Assembly (NCBI RefSeq): GCF_002914585.1
Contig: NZ_PDDM01000009.1
Location: 1-64,000, forward strand
Reading direction: 5' to 3'
Length of the DNA stretch: 64,000 nt
Source: Pseudanabaena sp. BC1403
Lineage (GTDB): Bacteria; Cyanobacteriota; Cyanobacteriia; Pseudanabaenales; Pseudanabaenaceae
This document shows, piece after piece, positions 46,151-55,898 of the stretch (the stretch's first letter is position 1; every line of letters begins with the position of its first letter). Both the position numbers and the translations under genes were made by a program. Under the pieces are notes generated by a model. It searched no databases. It was not told the DNA's origin and saw only the letters and a list, made by a program, of their open reading frames with translations.

Positions 46151-46217
46151 TTATCACTACCCCGTGGTTTTATAGTTGGGTTACACTATGATGTATTTTT
46201 CATTTAGGGTAAATATC

Positions 46218-47078
46218 GTGACACAACGTACAGCAAGGCAATGGATTATTAACGGTGTCTTAATCGTAGTTACGCTCTCGTTTTTAGGCGTATCGATCGC
46301 ACCACTGATCGGTGGGTTATTTTCATCACCTAATCCGCAAGCAGCTAATAACGCCAACGCAAATACCTCAGAGCAAGATCGGATCAAAATCCAGATCGAG
46401 GGTTTTGAAGCCGTACTAAAAAGCGATCCTAAAAATCAAACTGCGCTGATTGGCCTTGTAAATCTCAGAAACCAACTTGGCAAGACGAAAGAAACCATTG
46501 AACCATTACAAACCCTTGCTGATACTTTTCCTGATCAGCCCGAATATCGGATGACCTTAGCGCGTACTTACATTGAGCTTAAAGACCCTAAAAATGCGTC
46601 AGCAGAGTATCGCAAGATTTTGACCACCAAACCAGGGTTTATTCCCGCCATCCAAAGTATCGTTAGCATTGAGCTAACCGACAAGCGCCCTGAAGCCGCG
46701 ATCGGTATTCTCCAAGATACTCTCAAGACTGCGGAAACAGCCAACAAAGTTCAAGCAAATGCTGTGGATACTGGTTCAGTTCGTTGGATTTTAGGTGAAG
46801 TCTATCGTCAACAAGATCGTATTGATGAGGCGATCGCTACTTATGATCAAATGATCAAAGAAAGCGCTAAAGACTTTCGTCCTTATGTTGGCAAGGCACA
46901 ATTGAGACAAATCCAAGGTAAAGAAGATGAAGCCAAGAAATTGTTTGATAAAGGCTTAGAGTTGGCTCCTGCTGAATTTAAAGACGAGGTAAAGCGTCTT
47001 GCTGCTCTTTCTCCACAAAAGGCTCCATTCACTAATCCAGCGCAAGCACCTAGTAATGCTCCTGTTAAGAAACCATAA
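46218..47078 (+). CDS. TPR protein with N-terminal membrane anchor
   Basis: 286-aa protein. One membrane helix near the N-terminus (GVLIVVTLSFLGVSIAPLI), a Pro/Asn-rich linker, then four to five TPR motifs (DPKNQTALIGLVNLRNQLG onward) and a Pro-rich tail. Conserved cyanobacterial type, possibly a thylakoid assembly factor. The frame is open from a TTG at 46176 and passes two ATGs, but the GTG at 46218 (AGGG upstream) gives the usual short N-terminus MTQRTARQW. Confidence 0.75.
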   Translation: MTQRTARQWIINGVLIVVTLSFLGVSIAPLIGGLFSSPNPQAANNANANTSEQDRIKIQIEGFEAVLKSDPKNQTALIGLVNLRNQLGKTKETIEPLQTLADTFPDQPEYRMTLARTYIELKDPKNASAEYRKILTTKPGFIPAIQSIVSIELTDKRPEAAIGILQDTLKTAETANKVQANAVDTGSVRWILGEVYRQQDRIDEAIATYDQMIKESAKDFRPYVGKAQLRQIQGKEDEAKKLFDKGLELAPAEFKDEVKRLAALSPQKAPFTNPAQAPSNAPVKKP

Positions 47079-47120
47079 AATTAGGGCTTACGCAAAAAAG
47101 ACTTAAAACCCGCATTTCAA

Positions 47121-47150
47121 CGTAGGGGCAATTCATGAATTGCCCCTACG
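47121..47150. terminator. CGTAGGGGCAATTCA palindrome
   Basis: Perfect 30-bp palindrome followed by TTTTGCTTTTT, between convergent genes. The GTAGGGGCAATTCATGAATT core is, from memory, a widely scattered cyanobacterial repeat. Confidence 0.8.
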
Positions 47151-47159
47151 TTTTGCTTT

Positions 47160-48107
47160 TTATGAAAGAGATTCACCGATCGCAATTCTTGCGCCATTAA
47201 CAAAATCCCAACCTGACTGCAATTTCTTACCCGCAGGTTGTACTTCTTTAATTAGCAATAGCCCTTTCCCAGTCTGCACCACAAATCCTTTCCCTTTACG
47301 AATCTCTATCACTTTTCCCACAGGAGCAAGACTCTCGCTTTCGGCAATAACTTCTGTCTTCGTGACTTTCAATCTTTGCCCACGAAAATCTGTGTAGCAA
47401 TTTGGATAGAAAGCACGAATACGATTATGCAATGCGATCGCCTCTAGATTCCAGTCAAGTTCCCAATCCTCTCGCCCAATCATTGGCGAATAGCAAGATA
47501 AAGCATCATCCTGAGCCTCAGGCGTAATCGTATCTAATCGACGCAGAGTATCAATTAACAAATTTGCGCCTAAATTAGCTAATTTCAAACTCAAAGTATC
47601 CGTATTATCTTCAGGCAATATTTCTAGTTCTGCTTTGAGTAACATTGCACCTGTATCAATGCCCGCATCCATTTGCATGGTCGTAATGCCTGTGAACTTT
47701 TCGCCATTAGCGATCGCCCATTGAATCGGAGCTGCACCACGATATTTTGGCAAGAGTGAGCCATGTACATTAATGCACCCATGCTTCGGCATATTCAGTA
47801 TTTTTTGCGAGAGAATCTGTCCATAGGCAACTACTACAAATACATCAGCCTCGAGCGCCTCAAGTGCCTCATGTACAGTTTTATCTTTTTTGAGGCGATC
47901 GGGCTGCCAGATTTTGAGATCAGAGCCAAGATCAAGAGTTTTTGCGATCGCGGCGGCTTTTACTGGTGGTGGACTAACTTGGTTGCCGCGACCACGCCTT
48001 GTATCGGGTTGCGATACCACGCCCACCACTTCAAAATCTGGCTCGGACAATAATTTTTCTAAGGTCGGAACAGCAAAATCGGGAGTTCCAAAAAATACAA
48101 TACGCAT
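47160..48107 (-). CDS. fmt: Methionyl-tRNA formyltransferase
   Basis: 315-aa Fmt, formylating initiator Met-tRNA with 10-formyl-tetrahydrofolate. FFGTPDFAVPTLE at the start, the catalytic region NVHGSLLPKYRGAAPIQWAI and MDAGIDTGAMLL carry the conserved Asn, His and Asp. The C-terminal OB-fold part begins near residue 215. Confidence 0.95.
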   Translation of the reverse strand: MRIVFFGTPDFAVPTLEKLLSEPDFEVVGVVSQPDTRRGRGNQVSPPPVKAAAIAKTLDLGSDLKIWQPDRLKKDKTVHEALEALEADVFVVVAYGQILSQKILNMPKHGCINVHGSLLPKYRGAAPIQWAIANGEKFTGITTMQMDAGIDTGAMLLKAELEILPEDNTDTLSLKLANLGANLLIDTLRRLDTITPEAQDDALSCYSPMIGREDWELDWNLEAIALHNRIRAFYPNCYTDFRGQRLKVTKTEVIAESESLAPVGKVIEIRKGKGFVVQTGKGLLLIKEVQPAGKKLQSGWDFVNGARIAIGESLS

Positions 48108-48120
48108 AATAAATTCAAAT

Positions 48121-48165
48121 AATAAATCAGCTATGCTGCACTTCGCGCAACACAGCTGATTTATT
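48121..48165 (-). terminator. Hairpin upstream of fmt / after DUF389 gene
   Basis: Stem AATAAATCAGCT/AGCTGATTTATT with inner TGCTGCACTTCGCGCAACA. Its right end abuts the DUF389 stop codon on the minus strand, so it probably ends that transcript. Confidence 0.7.
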
Positions 48166-49957
48166 ATCCCTCTTTTGGCTTAACCGCAAACTGAAATAAC
48201 ACTTTCCCATCCTGTTGTAAATTTTGGGATTCGGAACCTGTGATATTGAGATTTTGAGTAATATCTGAACGATCATTGGGAATTTGCCATTTAGATTCTA
48301 AATATGAGGCGATCGCCTGAGTTCGCACTTTTCTTAATGCATTACTCTCTAGATTCCGCAAACTGACTGACATCAATAACTTGAGATTGGGATAACGTTT
48401 TAGTAAACTCCCAATCTGATCGAGTTTCGTATTAGCGTCAGGAGGTAATGATGTTTTATTCTCCTCAAAAATAATCTCTCCCCCATTGGTATTGATATAT
48501 TCTAAATTTATCTTGGCACTAGCTATGCCGATCCTTGTCTTCACATCCTGAATTACTAAGGCTTGGGCATCAGCACTAATTTGGCGATCGCTTAAATAAG
48601 TAATTGCTAATAACATGGACTGAGATTTGCCCGTAGTCATGGCATAGTCGAGTAATTGTGCATTGGGTGGCAAAGATAAATCGGCGATCGTCGTATCCAG
48701 ATCCTGTAAAAGATTAAACTGCAATTCACTGAGACTAGGTGGTTTAATCGCCACAGGCAAAGTAACTTCTTCCTTCTTAGCCAAAATCTCATTAGAAGCA
48801 GTGGGAATCTCAGTCAAAATAAATTGAATTTGTTGAGGTTTTTTGCCAAGTTTTTGAGCTAGTTCTTGAACATACTGTTCTTTTTCAGACGCAGAATAAA
48901 GCTTGCTAGTAAATACATTTAATCGTAAAGTCACAAACTGATTTTGTTCTGTAATCGAGATTCGCTCTATAGAAGAGCGCAACTGACCATCTGGATCACT
49001 ACTAAATCTAGCTTGCCAAATATTAGTTGCATTACGGCGCAGAGTGTTTTGTTGTTGTTTCTGAGTGACCTCTTCGCCTAATCGACCAAAGGCACTGCTG
49101 AGGGGAACTAAAAGAGCCAAGATGGTCAATATTGCTACCAAGAGCCTTCCTGGTAGGCTTCCAATTGGGCGTAACCTTTTCAAGAAAACATAACGACCCA
49201 AGAAATTCTGCACAGCTAGACTTTCTAGATCGCTAGATTCCCATAGTTTTACTGTTTCGCGCACTGTTTCTGTGTCAATGTGCAGCATCAGAAAAACTAA
49301 CAAAGACGCAAAGGAAATTGCCACTAAGTTAGTCACGAATAACAAAGCGCCACCCTTAGCAATCTGTAAACCCTCATTCCAATTTAGACTGAAAGAAACA
49401 CCAACGCCAAAGCCGACTACACACAATGGTGGCATTAGAGCTACAGCGATCGATACCCCTGGAATGGAAGTAACTACTCCTTTTACAGGACGGCAAATAG
49501 CGATCGCCCCGATCGCACCCGAAAACAGAGCCACACCCAAGTCCAATGTATTTGGCTGTGTTCGTGCCAAGATTTCACTAGTTGCTTCCTTAAATGGCAG
49601 TGTGAAAATTAGCAGTATTGCAAAACTAATTGCCACAGAACAACTCAAGGTAAGATTAGCGATTGTCCTTGCTAACAAAATAAAATCCCCAGCCGCCAAA
49701 GCCAATCCAAGCGAAAGAATTGGTCCCATCAAAGGGGAAATCAACATTGCCCCAATAATTACCGCAGGACTATTTAGCACCAAACCTAATGTCGCGATTC
49801 CTGCCGCAAAAATGATTTGCAACCAATAGGTTGTATCTCTCAAAGTTGCTGCTTGCGAAATTTCTAAGTACACCTCAGTTTTTCGTTGCTCATCTACCCC
49901 CATTTGTGCGGCAAGGCGATCACGATAAGTTTGCCAGAAGTCTATATATTTAGCCAT
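48164..49957 (-). CDS. DUF389 membrane protein with OmpA-like C-terminus
   Basis: 597-aa protein. The N-terminal half is a DUF389 (TIGR00341-type) integral membrane domain with about six helices: NSPAVIIGAMLISPLMGPIL and VALMPPLCVVGFGV. It is followed by about 320 soluble residues. The last about 120 (GEIIFEENKTSLPPDANTKL, VRTQAIASYLESK) resemble an OmpA/MotB-like periplasmic domain. DUF389 function is unknown. The fusion suggests peptidoglycan or envelope contact (inference). Confidence 0.75.
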   Translation of the reverse strand: MAKYIDFWQTYRDRLAAQMGVDEQRKTEVYLEISQAATLRDTTYWLQIIFAAGIATLGLVLNSPAVIIGAMLISPLMGPILSLGLALAAGDFILLARTIANLTLSCSVAISFAILLIFTLPFKEATSEILARTQPNTLDLGVALFSGAIGAIAICRPVKGVVTSIPGVSIAVALMPPLCVVGFGVGVSFSLNWNEGLQIAKGGALLFVTNLVAISFASLLVFLMLHIDTETVRETVKLWESSDLESLAVQNFLGRYVFLKRLRPIGSLPGRLLVAILTILALLVPLSSAFGRLGEEVTQKQQQNTLRRNATNIWQARFSSDPDGQLRSSIERISITEQNQFVTLRLNVFTSKLYSASEKEQYVQELAQKLGKKPQQIQFILTEIPTASNEILAKKEEVTLPVAIKPPSLSELQFNLLQDLDTTIADLSLPPNAQLLDYAMTTGKSQSMLLAITYLSDRQISADAQALVIQDVKTRIGIASAKINLEYINTNGGEIIFEENKTSLPPDANTKLDQIGSLLKRYPNLKLLMSVSLRNLESNALRKVRTQAIASYLESKWQIPNDRSDITQNLNITGSESQNLQQDGKVLFQFAVKPKEG

Positions 49958-50184
49958 ATTGGTAAATTATCGGTTTTTAGTGTCTAAAAAAACAATTAAA
50001 CCCCAATATTAACGAGTTGGGCTTAGCTCGCCTTGATAAATTGCGATCGCCCTACTATCGATCCAAAGACGGATTCTACGTTGACTTGGACAGATCCTAG
50101 ACCGCTTGCGTTAAGATTAGTTAATTAAATCATTCGTTCTTGGCAAAATCGTCTAGGAACACCTCTATTGATGGAGCAGTAGTA

Positions 50185-52056
50185 GTGAAAAGCAATAATA
50201 AAAACGACAATAATAATAAAAAGTGGAAAAATTTTGGTTTATACGCACTGCTTGGCATTGTCGTCATTACCTTAGGAACAACCCTGCTCGATAGTCAGCC
50301 AGCCACACAAGGCGAATGGCGCTATAGCAAGCTAATCGAAGAAGTCAGAAAGAAACCAGCAGGTGTCTCCAGAATCACCCTTAGTCCTGATCGCTCTTTT
50401 GCGGAAGTAACTGTCCCTGGTGGGCCAGAAGGTAAGAAAAAAGTTCGAGTAAATCTTCCTAACGACCCTGAGTTTACTAAAACTGTTAGAGAAAACAACA
50501 TTGAACTAGATGTCGCCCCCCGTCGTACCGATGGCGCTTTAGTGCAAACCTTGAGCAGTTTGATTTTGCCAATTTTGCTATTAGTCGGTTTGTTTTTCCT
50601 ACTACGTCGTGCTCAATCTGGACCTGGCAACCAAGCCATGAACTTTGGTAAGTCCCGCGCTCGTGTGCAAATGGAGCCTCAAACCCAAGTTACATTTACC
50701 GATGTTGCTGGTATTGAGCAAGCCAAATTTGAACTTACTGAAGTTGTTGACTTCCTCAAAAACCCTGATCGCTTCACTGCTGTCGGCGCAAAGATTCCCA
50801 AAGGCGTATTGCTAGTTGGTCCCCCTGGTACTGGTAAAACCTTGCTAGCCCGTGCGGTTGCAGGTGAAGCTGGCGTACCATTCTTTAGCATCTCTGGTTC
50901 TGAATTTGTGGAAATGTTCGTTGGTGTGGGCGCATCCCGTGTGCGTGACCTATTCGAGCAAGCAAAGGCTAATGCACCTTGTATCGTCTTCATCGATGAA
51001 ATTGATGCGGTCGGTCGTCAGCGTGGCGCTGGGCTTGGTGGTGGTAACGATGAGCGCGAGCAAACCTTGAACCAATTGCTTACTGAAATGGATGGCTTTG
51101 AAGGTAACACAGGTATCATCATTGTCGCGGCAACTAACCGTCCTGATGTCCTTGATGCGGCTCTATTACGTCCAGGTCGTTTCGATCGCCAAGTTGTGGT
51201 CGATCGCCCCGACTTCGCAGGTCGTTTGGAAATTCTCGGAGTCCATGCACGCGGCAAAACCTTATCGAAGGATGTCGATCTTGAAAAGATTGCCCGTCGT
51301 ACCCCAGGTTTCACTGGTGCTGACCTTTCTAACTTGTTGAACGAAGCTGCTATTCTCGCTGCTCGCCGTAACTTGACCGAAATCTCTATGGATGAAATCA
51401 ATGATGCTGTAGATCGCGTCTTGGTTGGTCCAGAGAAGAAAGATCGCGTCATGAGCGAAAAGCGTAAAGAATTAGTTGCTTACCATGAAGCTGGACATGC
51501 TCTGGTTGGAGCATTGATGCCCGACTATGACGCAATCCAAAAGGTGACGATCATTCCTCGCGGTCGTGCTGGTGGTTTGACATGGTTCTTGCCTACTGAA
51601 GAAAGAATGCAAAGCCGCGCCTATTTGCAAAACCAGATGGCAGTTGCCCTCGGTGGTCGCATCGCTGAAGAAATCGTCTTTGGTGATGAAGAAGTTACTA
51701 CTGGTGCATCTAGCGATCTTCAACAAGTTGCTTCCACTGCTCGACAAATGGTAATGCGTTTTGGCATGAGCGAGAAGCTTGGTCCAGTTGCACTTGGTCG
51801 TTCCAATGGCAATATGTTCCTCGGTCGTGACATTGCTGCTGAGCGTGATTTTTCCGAAGAAACCGCAGCTACTATCGATGAAGAAGTTGGCATTTTGGTG
51901 GCTGATGCTTACCGTCGCGCCAAGCAACTTCTTGTTGATAACCGTCATGTTCTCGATAAGATTGCCCATGATTTGATTGAACGCGAAACTGTTGATGCTG
52001 AAGAGCTTCAGCAGATTCTTGAAACTAGCGACTTGAAGTTAGCGGCAGCACTTTAA
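50185..52056 (+). CDS. ftsH: ATP-dependent zinc metalloprotease FtsH
   Basis: 623-aa FtsH, a membrane AAA+ protease for PSII repair and protein quality control. Two N-terminal helices ([17 protein letters not shown] and [18 protein letters not shown]) flank the lumenal domain. Walker A GPPGTGKT, Walker [32 protein letters not shown] and the zinc motif HEAGH are all present. GRAGGLTWF places it near the FtsH1/FtsH3 group. The frame opens at a TTG (50140), but the GTG at 50185 has GGAG at good spacing. Which paralogue it is remains open. Confidence 0.93.
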   Translation: MKSNNKNDNNNKKWKNFGLYALLGIVVITLGTTLLDSQPATQGEWRYSKLIEEVRKKPAGVSRITLSPDRSFAEVTVPGGPEGKKKVRVNLPNDPEFTKTVRENNIELDVAPRRTDGALVQTLSSLILPILLLVGLFFLLRRAQSGPGNQAMNFGKSRARVQMEPQTQVTFTDVAGIEQAKFELTEVVDFLKNPDRFTAVGAKIPKGVLLVGPPGTGKTLLARAVAGEAGVPFFSISGSEFVEMFVGVGASRVRDLFEQAKANAPCIVFIDEIDAVGRQRGAGLGGGNDEREQTLNQLLTEMDGFEGNTGIIIVAATNRPDVLDAALLRPGRFDRQVVVDRPDFAGRLEILGVHARGKTLSKDVDLEKIARRTPGFTGADLSNLLNEAAILAARRNLTEISMDEINDAVDRVLVGPEKKDRVMSEKRKELVAYHEAGHALVGALMPDYDAIQKVTIIPRGRAGGLTWFLPTEERMQSRAYLQNQMAVALGGRIAEEIVFGDEEVTTGASSDLQQVASTARQMVMRFGMSEKLGPVALGRSNGNMFLGRDIAAERDFSEETAATIDEEVGILVADAYRRAKQLLVDNRHVLDKIAHDLIERETVDAEELQQILETSDLKLAAAL

Positions 52057-52095
52057 GAATAAGAAGGCGCTTTGCGTCGTCGTAATTCTGTGGTA

Positions 52096-52129
52096 ACAAA
52101 AAAGCCTTGCTCAGCAAGGCTTTTTTTAA
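52096..52129 (+). terminator. Terminator of ftsH
   Basis: AAAAAAGCCTTGCT then AGCAAGGCTTTTTTT, a classic hairpin with a T tail, 40 bp after the stop. Confidence 0.9.
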
Positions 52130-52164
52130 TTGTTTTTTATGAGAGCGCGAGGCGCTACAAGTTT

Positions 52165-52842
52165 ATGATGATCTTAGATAGCATTGTCCCGTTTGGCCGA
52201 TCGCAAAAAGAATATGAATTGATGTTTGCGCTGTCGGAAAGCGATCGCACTAAATCGATCATTGGCATTGGTGATGGGCCAGCAAGCTTTAATGCCGAAA
52301 TGAACGCCGCTGGTTTGACCGTCATTTCCATTGATCCGATTTATCAATTTACGGGCGAAGAAATCAAGAGTCGCTTTGATGCTTGTGTTGATAGCATTAT
52401 CGAACAGGTGCGCAATACACCGAATAATTGGATCTGGAGCTACCACAAATCCCCAGAAGATTTACGCGCCAATCGCGAAAAAGCGATTTCTCTATTTCTC
52501 GAAGATTACGATCGCGGCAAAATCGAAGGTAGATATCATAACGCTGAATTACCCAAACTAGATTTTCAAGATAAGCAATTTCAGCTTGCTCTATGTTCAC
52601 ATTTTCTATTTCTCTATTCTGAGCATCTCAGTTTTGAGTTCCATTTAGACTCAATTCGTGAGCTATGCCGCATTGCTGAAGAAGTAAGAATATTTCCACT
52701 ATTAACTCTTGCCCAAGCGCGATCGCCCTACATCGATGAGATATCTAGCACATTAGCCAAAGAAGGAATTAGCTCGGAAATCATCCAAGTTCCCTACGAG
52801 TTACAAAAAGGCGGTAATCAAGCGATCATCTTTCGGTCATAA
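52165..52842 (+). CDS. SAM-dependent methyltransferase-like protein
   Basis: 225-aa protein. SIIGIGDGPASFNAEM and the acidic TVISIDPIYQF look like SAM-binding motifs I and II. ALCSHFLFLYSEHLSFEFH and RIFPLLTLAQARSPYIDEI follow. It resembles a conserved group of bacterial methyltransferase-like proteins of unknown substrate. The frame opens at 52072, but that would run through the ftsH terminator, so the ATGATG at 52165 is the start. Confidence 0.65.
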   Translation: MMILDSIVPFGRSQKEYELMFALSESDRTKSIIGIGDGPASFNAEMNAAGLTVISIDPIYQFTGEEIKSRFDACVDSIIEQVRNTPNNWIWSYHKSPEDLRANREKAISLFLEDYDRGKIEGRYHNAELPKLDFQDKQFQLALCSHFLFLYSEHLSFEFHLDSIRELCRIAEEVRIFPLLTLAQARSPYIDEISSTLAKEGISSEIIQVPYELQKGGNQAIIFRS

Positions 52843-52872
52843 AAAAGGCTCGCCATGCGAGCCTTTTTTATT
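52841..52872. terminator. Bidirectional terminator
   Basis: AAAAAAGGCTCGC/GCGAGCCTTTTTT between the methyltransferase and the converging tRNA gene. Confidence 0.88.
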
Positions 52873-52878
52873 GATTAA

Positions 52879-52960
52879 TGCGGAACGGGGGACTTGAACC
52901 CCCAAGTCTTTCAACACATGTACCTGAAACATGCGCGTCTACCAATTCCGCCAGTTCCGC
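52879..52960 (-). tRNA. tRNA-Leu (CAG)
   Basis: On the minus strand: acceptor GCGGAAC/GTTCCGC with discriminator A, D-arm with TTGGTAGACGC, anticodon stem CATGT/ACATG around loop TTCAGGT (anticodon CAG), a long class-II variable arm, and T-arm GGGGGTTCAAGTCCCCC. CCA is not encoded. 82 nt. Confidence 0.95.
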
Positions 52961-53041
52961 AATTTGGATGTTAGCTAGATTAATTGGTTTCTAACTGGCA
53001 GTTATTAAGTCTGCTGTAAAAATTGCACAATGTCAATAATT

Positions 53042-53098
53042 ATTAAACCCAAAAATGTTGTGGCGGGCGCAGCCCGCCACAACATTTTTGGGTTTAAT
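53042..53098. repeat. Perfect hairpin, GGCGGGC-GCA-GCCCGCC
   Basis: 27-bp perfect stem starting ATTAAACCCAAAAATGTTG. It lies upstream of the tRNA (minus) and upstream of the peroxiredoxin gene (plus), i.e. between two divergent genes, so it is not a simple terminator. Confidence 0.85.
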
Positions 53099-53227
53099 AA
53101 TTGTTTTGTGTCATAATCTACAGTAAAGCGATGGGAATACCGCCCTATAGGGCTAGCGATTTTTCCTGTAATCTTGTATCTTAGATTTGTAACAAAGAAG
53201 ACTGAACTCAAACAGCAAATTAAAACT

Positions 53228-53869
53228 ATGACACTGCGTTTAGGCGATACCGTACCCGATTTTACTCAAGACTCCACCGAAGGCGTAATTAACTTCCATG
53301 ACTGGATCGGCGATAAATGGGCGATTCTATTTTCTCACCCCAAAGATTTCACCCCTGTTTGCACTACCGAGCTAGGAACCGTTGCTAAGCTCAAGCCAGA
53401 ATTCGATAAGCGCAATATTAAGGCGATCGCCTTGAGCGTCGATGGCGTTGAGTCCCATAAAGGATGGGTTGGAGATATTGAAGAAACTCAAAATGCTACC
53501 CTTAACTACCCGATTCTTGCTGATGAAGACAAAAAAGTTTCCGAACTTTATGACATGATTCACCCCAACTCGGCAACAGGTAATACCTTGACCGTGCGAT
53601 CGGTGTTTATCATTGACTCCAACAAGAAACTTCGCCTCAGCTTGACCTATCCTGCTAGCACAGGTCGTAACTTTGACGAGATCTTGCGCGTGATTGACTC
53701 GCTACAACTTACCGACAACTATAGTGTTGCGACACCTGCTAACTGGAAAGATGGTGATGATTGTGTGATTGTGCCTTCAGTTTCCAACGAAGAAGCTAAG
53801 ACCAAATTCCCTAAAGGTTTCAATCCGATCAAGCCATATTTGCGTATGACTCCTCAGCCAAACAAATAA
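53228..53869 (+). CDS. 1-Cys peroxiredoxin (Prx6 type)
   Basis: 213-aa peroxiredoxin. The peroxidatic Cys is Cys45 in FTPVCTTELG, preceded by the HPKD motif. The C-terminal arm (PANWKDGDDCVIVPSVSNEE, KFPKGF) is typical of Prx6-like 1-Cys enzymes. It reduces H2O2 and organic peroxides in the cytosol. The frame opens further upstream, but the ATG at 53228 matches the family start. Confidence 0.93.
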   Translation: MTLRLGDTVPDFTQDSTEGVINFHDWIGDKWAILFSHPKDFTPVCTTELGTVAKLKPEFDKRNIKAIALSVDGVESHKGWVGDIEETQNATLNYPILADEDKKVSELYDMIHPNSATGNTLTVRSVFIIDSNKKLRLSLTYPASTGRNFDEILRVIDSLQLTDNYSVATPANWKDGDDCVIVPSVSNEEAKTKFPKGFNPIKPYLRMTPQPNK

Positions 53870-53870
53870 T

Positions 53871-54030
53871 ACCAAAACAAAAAATAGCAATGCCATTTTT
53901 TGTTTTAAAACCCAGTGAGGGTTTTGAATTTTTAAAATGGCATTGCTACTTTGAGAATTGGTATATCAAGGAGCTTAAGCTTCTTGAATAAAAATAAAAA
54001 AGGCTTGCTTAGCAAGCCTTTTTTATTTTT
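53871..54030. repeat. Palindromic repeats and terminator
   Basis: 53871-53964 is a composite of a CAAAAAATAGCAATGCCATTTTTTG hairpin, the linker AAAACCCAGTGAGGGTTTT and a second half-palindrome ending GAGAATTGGTAT. 53967-53986 is CAAGGAGCTTAAGCTTCTTG. 53991-54030 is a strong hairpin AAAATAAAAAAGGCTTGCT/complement that can end the NIL gene on the minus strand. Confidence 0.75.
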
Positions 54031-54381
54031 TTACCAGCTTTCGTCTTCGACAGCCGTTTTATCCCAAATTTCTAAATCTAGCTCTTCTAGATAAATGATT
54101 CCGCTTTGAATCTGCTGTGTTGTTCCAGTAAGCTCCAAGGTAAACCAGCCGTCATCTTCTGGACTTTCGCCAAGAAGTGCGGCAATAATGGTCACCGTTA
54201 ATCCATGTTCACAAGAGAGGCGAGAAATGATTGGTTCCCCGAAGCAGCTTCTCGGTACGCGCATAGCAATGCGTGTAGTCGTTCGTCGCTTTTCCTCAAT
54301 ATTTATTGGTGCTCTGGAATCGATACATTCCGCCGCTAGCATTGAAGTTTCTCCAGTGCAAATGTCTTGATGATTTGACAT
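54031..54381 (-). CDS. NIL domain-containing protein
   Basis: 116-aa protein. From about residue 33 it is a NIL domain (ACT-like ferredoxin fold): TRIAMRVPRSCFGEPIISRL, GLTVTIIAALLGESPEDDGW, FTLELTGTTQQIQSGIIYL, then EELDLEIW. NIL domains sense or bind small ligands in methionine ABC transporters. Stand-alone versions are common in cyanobacteria near sulfur or metal genes. An N-terminal 30-residue extension has two Cys. Confidence 0.85.
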   Translation of the reverse strand: MSNHQDICTGETSMLAAECIDSRAPINIEEKRRTTTRIAMRVPRSCFGEPIISRLSCEHGLTVTIIAALLGESPEDDGWFTLELTGTTQQIQSGIIYLEELDLEIWDKTAVEDESW

Positions 54382-54471
54382 TTAACATCATAGCTAAAGT
54401 TTTACGGAATTGGAAGTGACTCAGGTCACTAAATCTGTAAAACGTATAAATTCACACTATAGTCAACAGCC

Positions 54472-54828
54472 ATGAGTAGTAATACCCAAACAACTTACGA
54501 TCGCATTTATGAAATTGTCCGACAAATTCCCCAAGGACGAGTTGCGACCTATGGGCAAGTTGCGGAACTGGCAAGTTTGGCTGGAAAAGCGCGTTTAGTT
54601 GGCTATGCTCTCTATCGAGTTGATATGAAAACTTCAGGGATTCCTTGGCAGCGTGTGGTGAATGCTAAGGGTGAAATTTCACTTTCGCCTTTGCGATTTG
54701 GTACGGACTATTTGCAGCGATCGCTATTGGAAAACGAAGGAATTAGCTTTAATGATGCAGGCAAGATTGATCTGCGAAAATATCTATGGCAACCAAACCT
54801 CAATAGTTTTGTTAAATCTATTGCTTAG
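54472..54828 (+). CDS. Alkyltransferase-like (ATL) MGMT-family protein
   Basis: 118-aa MGMT-fold protein. The active-site PCHR of O6-methylguanine methyltransferase is replaced by IPWQRVVNAKG, the hallmark of ATL proteins, which bind O6-alkylguanine and flag it for nucleotide excision repair without transferring the alkyl group. GRVATYGQVAELA is the DNA-binding helix. A hairpin overlaps the 3' end of the gene. Confidence 0.9.
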   Translation: MSSNTQTTYDRIYEIVRQIPQGRVATYGQVAELASLAGKARLVGYALYRVDMKTSGIPWQRVVNAKGEISLSPLRFGTDYLQRSLLENEGISFNDAGKIDLRKYLWQPNLNSFVKSIA

Positions 54829-54851
54829 CAATAGATTTAACAAAACTATTG
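54801..54851. terminator. Hairpin overlapping ATL stop codon
   Basis: Stem CAATAGTTTTGTTAAATCTA.../complement, 24 bp, with the last nine codons of the gene in the left arm. Confidence 0.8.
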
Positions 54852-54889
54852 AATTTTCACTTAAGCGTAAAGCGCCGTAGAATGCGGCA

Positions 54890-55771
54890 ATGAACACTAT
54901 GACTACTGCGACTCTACTTGTTTCTTGTCCTGACCAAAAAGGCTTAGTGGCAAAAATTTCAGACTGGGTGTTTTCCCATGATGGCAACATTCTCCATGCT
55001 GATCAACATTCGGATAGTACGGCTGGGCTATTTTTGATGCGGGTTGAGTGGGAGTTAGATACTTTTGATCTCAAAAGGGAAGAAATTGCTCCGACTTTCG
55101 AGAAATTGGCAACCGAAATTAAAGCAAAATGGAGCATTCAGTTTTCTGATTACGTGCGCCGCATTGCCATTTTTGTCTCGAAACAAGATCATTGTCTATA
55201 TGACTTGATTTTGCGGCAGCGATCACATGAACTATCGGCTGTGATCCCTGTAGTAATTAGCAATCATCCTGATTTAGAAAAGGTCGCGCATAACTTTGGG
55301 ATTAATTACCATCACATTGCGATCGCGCCTGAGAATAAGTTGGAGCAGGAAAAACAGCAACTAGCAATTTTAAAGCAGTACCAAATTGACTTAGTGGTTC
55401 TCGCAAAATATATGCAGGTTTTGAGCCCCGAATTCCTCTCTCAGTTCTCGAAGGTCATTAATATTCACCATTCATTCTTGCCAGCCTTTGCAGGTGCAAA
55501 TCCTTATCATCGCGCCTATAAGCGAGGTGTAAAAATTATTGGTGCGACTGCTCATTATGTGACCGATGAACTTGATGAGGGGCCAATTATCGAGCAGGAT
55601 GTGATTCGGGTTTCGCACCGTGATTCGGTTACGGATCTGATTCGCAAAGGCAAAGACTTAGAGCGGATTGTGTTAGCCAGAGCCGTCAGACAACATTTAG
55701 AAAACCGTGTATTAATTTATGGACAATCGGCAAGCTCAGGTTTGGGGCTGAGAACTGTTGTATTTGATTAA
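54890..55771 (+). CDS. purU: Formyltetrahydrofolate deformylase
   Basis: 293-aa PurU, hydrolysing 10-formyl-THF to THF and formate. An N-terminal ACT domain (LVSCPDQKGLVAKISDWVF) precedes the formyltransferase fold with VLAKYMQVLSPEFL, NIHHSFLPAFAGANPYHRAY and GATAHYVTDELDEGPIIEQD. Both ATGs (54890, 54899) are possible starts. Confidence 0.94.
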   Translation: MNTMTTATLLVSCPDQKGLVAKISDWVFSHDGNILHADQHSDSTAGLFLMRVEWELDTFDLKREEIAPTFEKLATEIKAKWSIQFSDYVRRIAIFVSKQDHCLYDLILRQRSHELSAVIPVVISNHPDLEKVAHNFGINYHHIAIAPENKLEQEKQQLAILKQYQIDLVVLAKYMQVLSPEFLSQFSKVINIHHSFLPAFAGANPYHRAYKRGVKIIGATAHYVTDELDEGPIIEQDVIRVSHRDSVTDLIRKGKDLERIVLARAVRQHLENRVLIYGQSASSGLGLRTVVFD

Positions 55772-55783
55772 GCTGTAAACCAA

Positions 55784-55814
55784 GCAAATGTGTTGCAAAG
55801 CAATGCATTTGCTA
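55784..55814 (+). terminator. Short hairpin after purU
   Basis: AGCAAATG(T/C)..TTGC/GCAA..CATTTGCT hairpin 12 bp after the stop, without a clear T run. Confidence 0.5.
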
Positions 55815-55898
55815 TCCATAGGCAATGATTTTGAGCTATGTTAATACAAATATACTTTTAATAAAGTTTTTCAAAATTTGAAATCAAGGTTTAACAAA

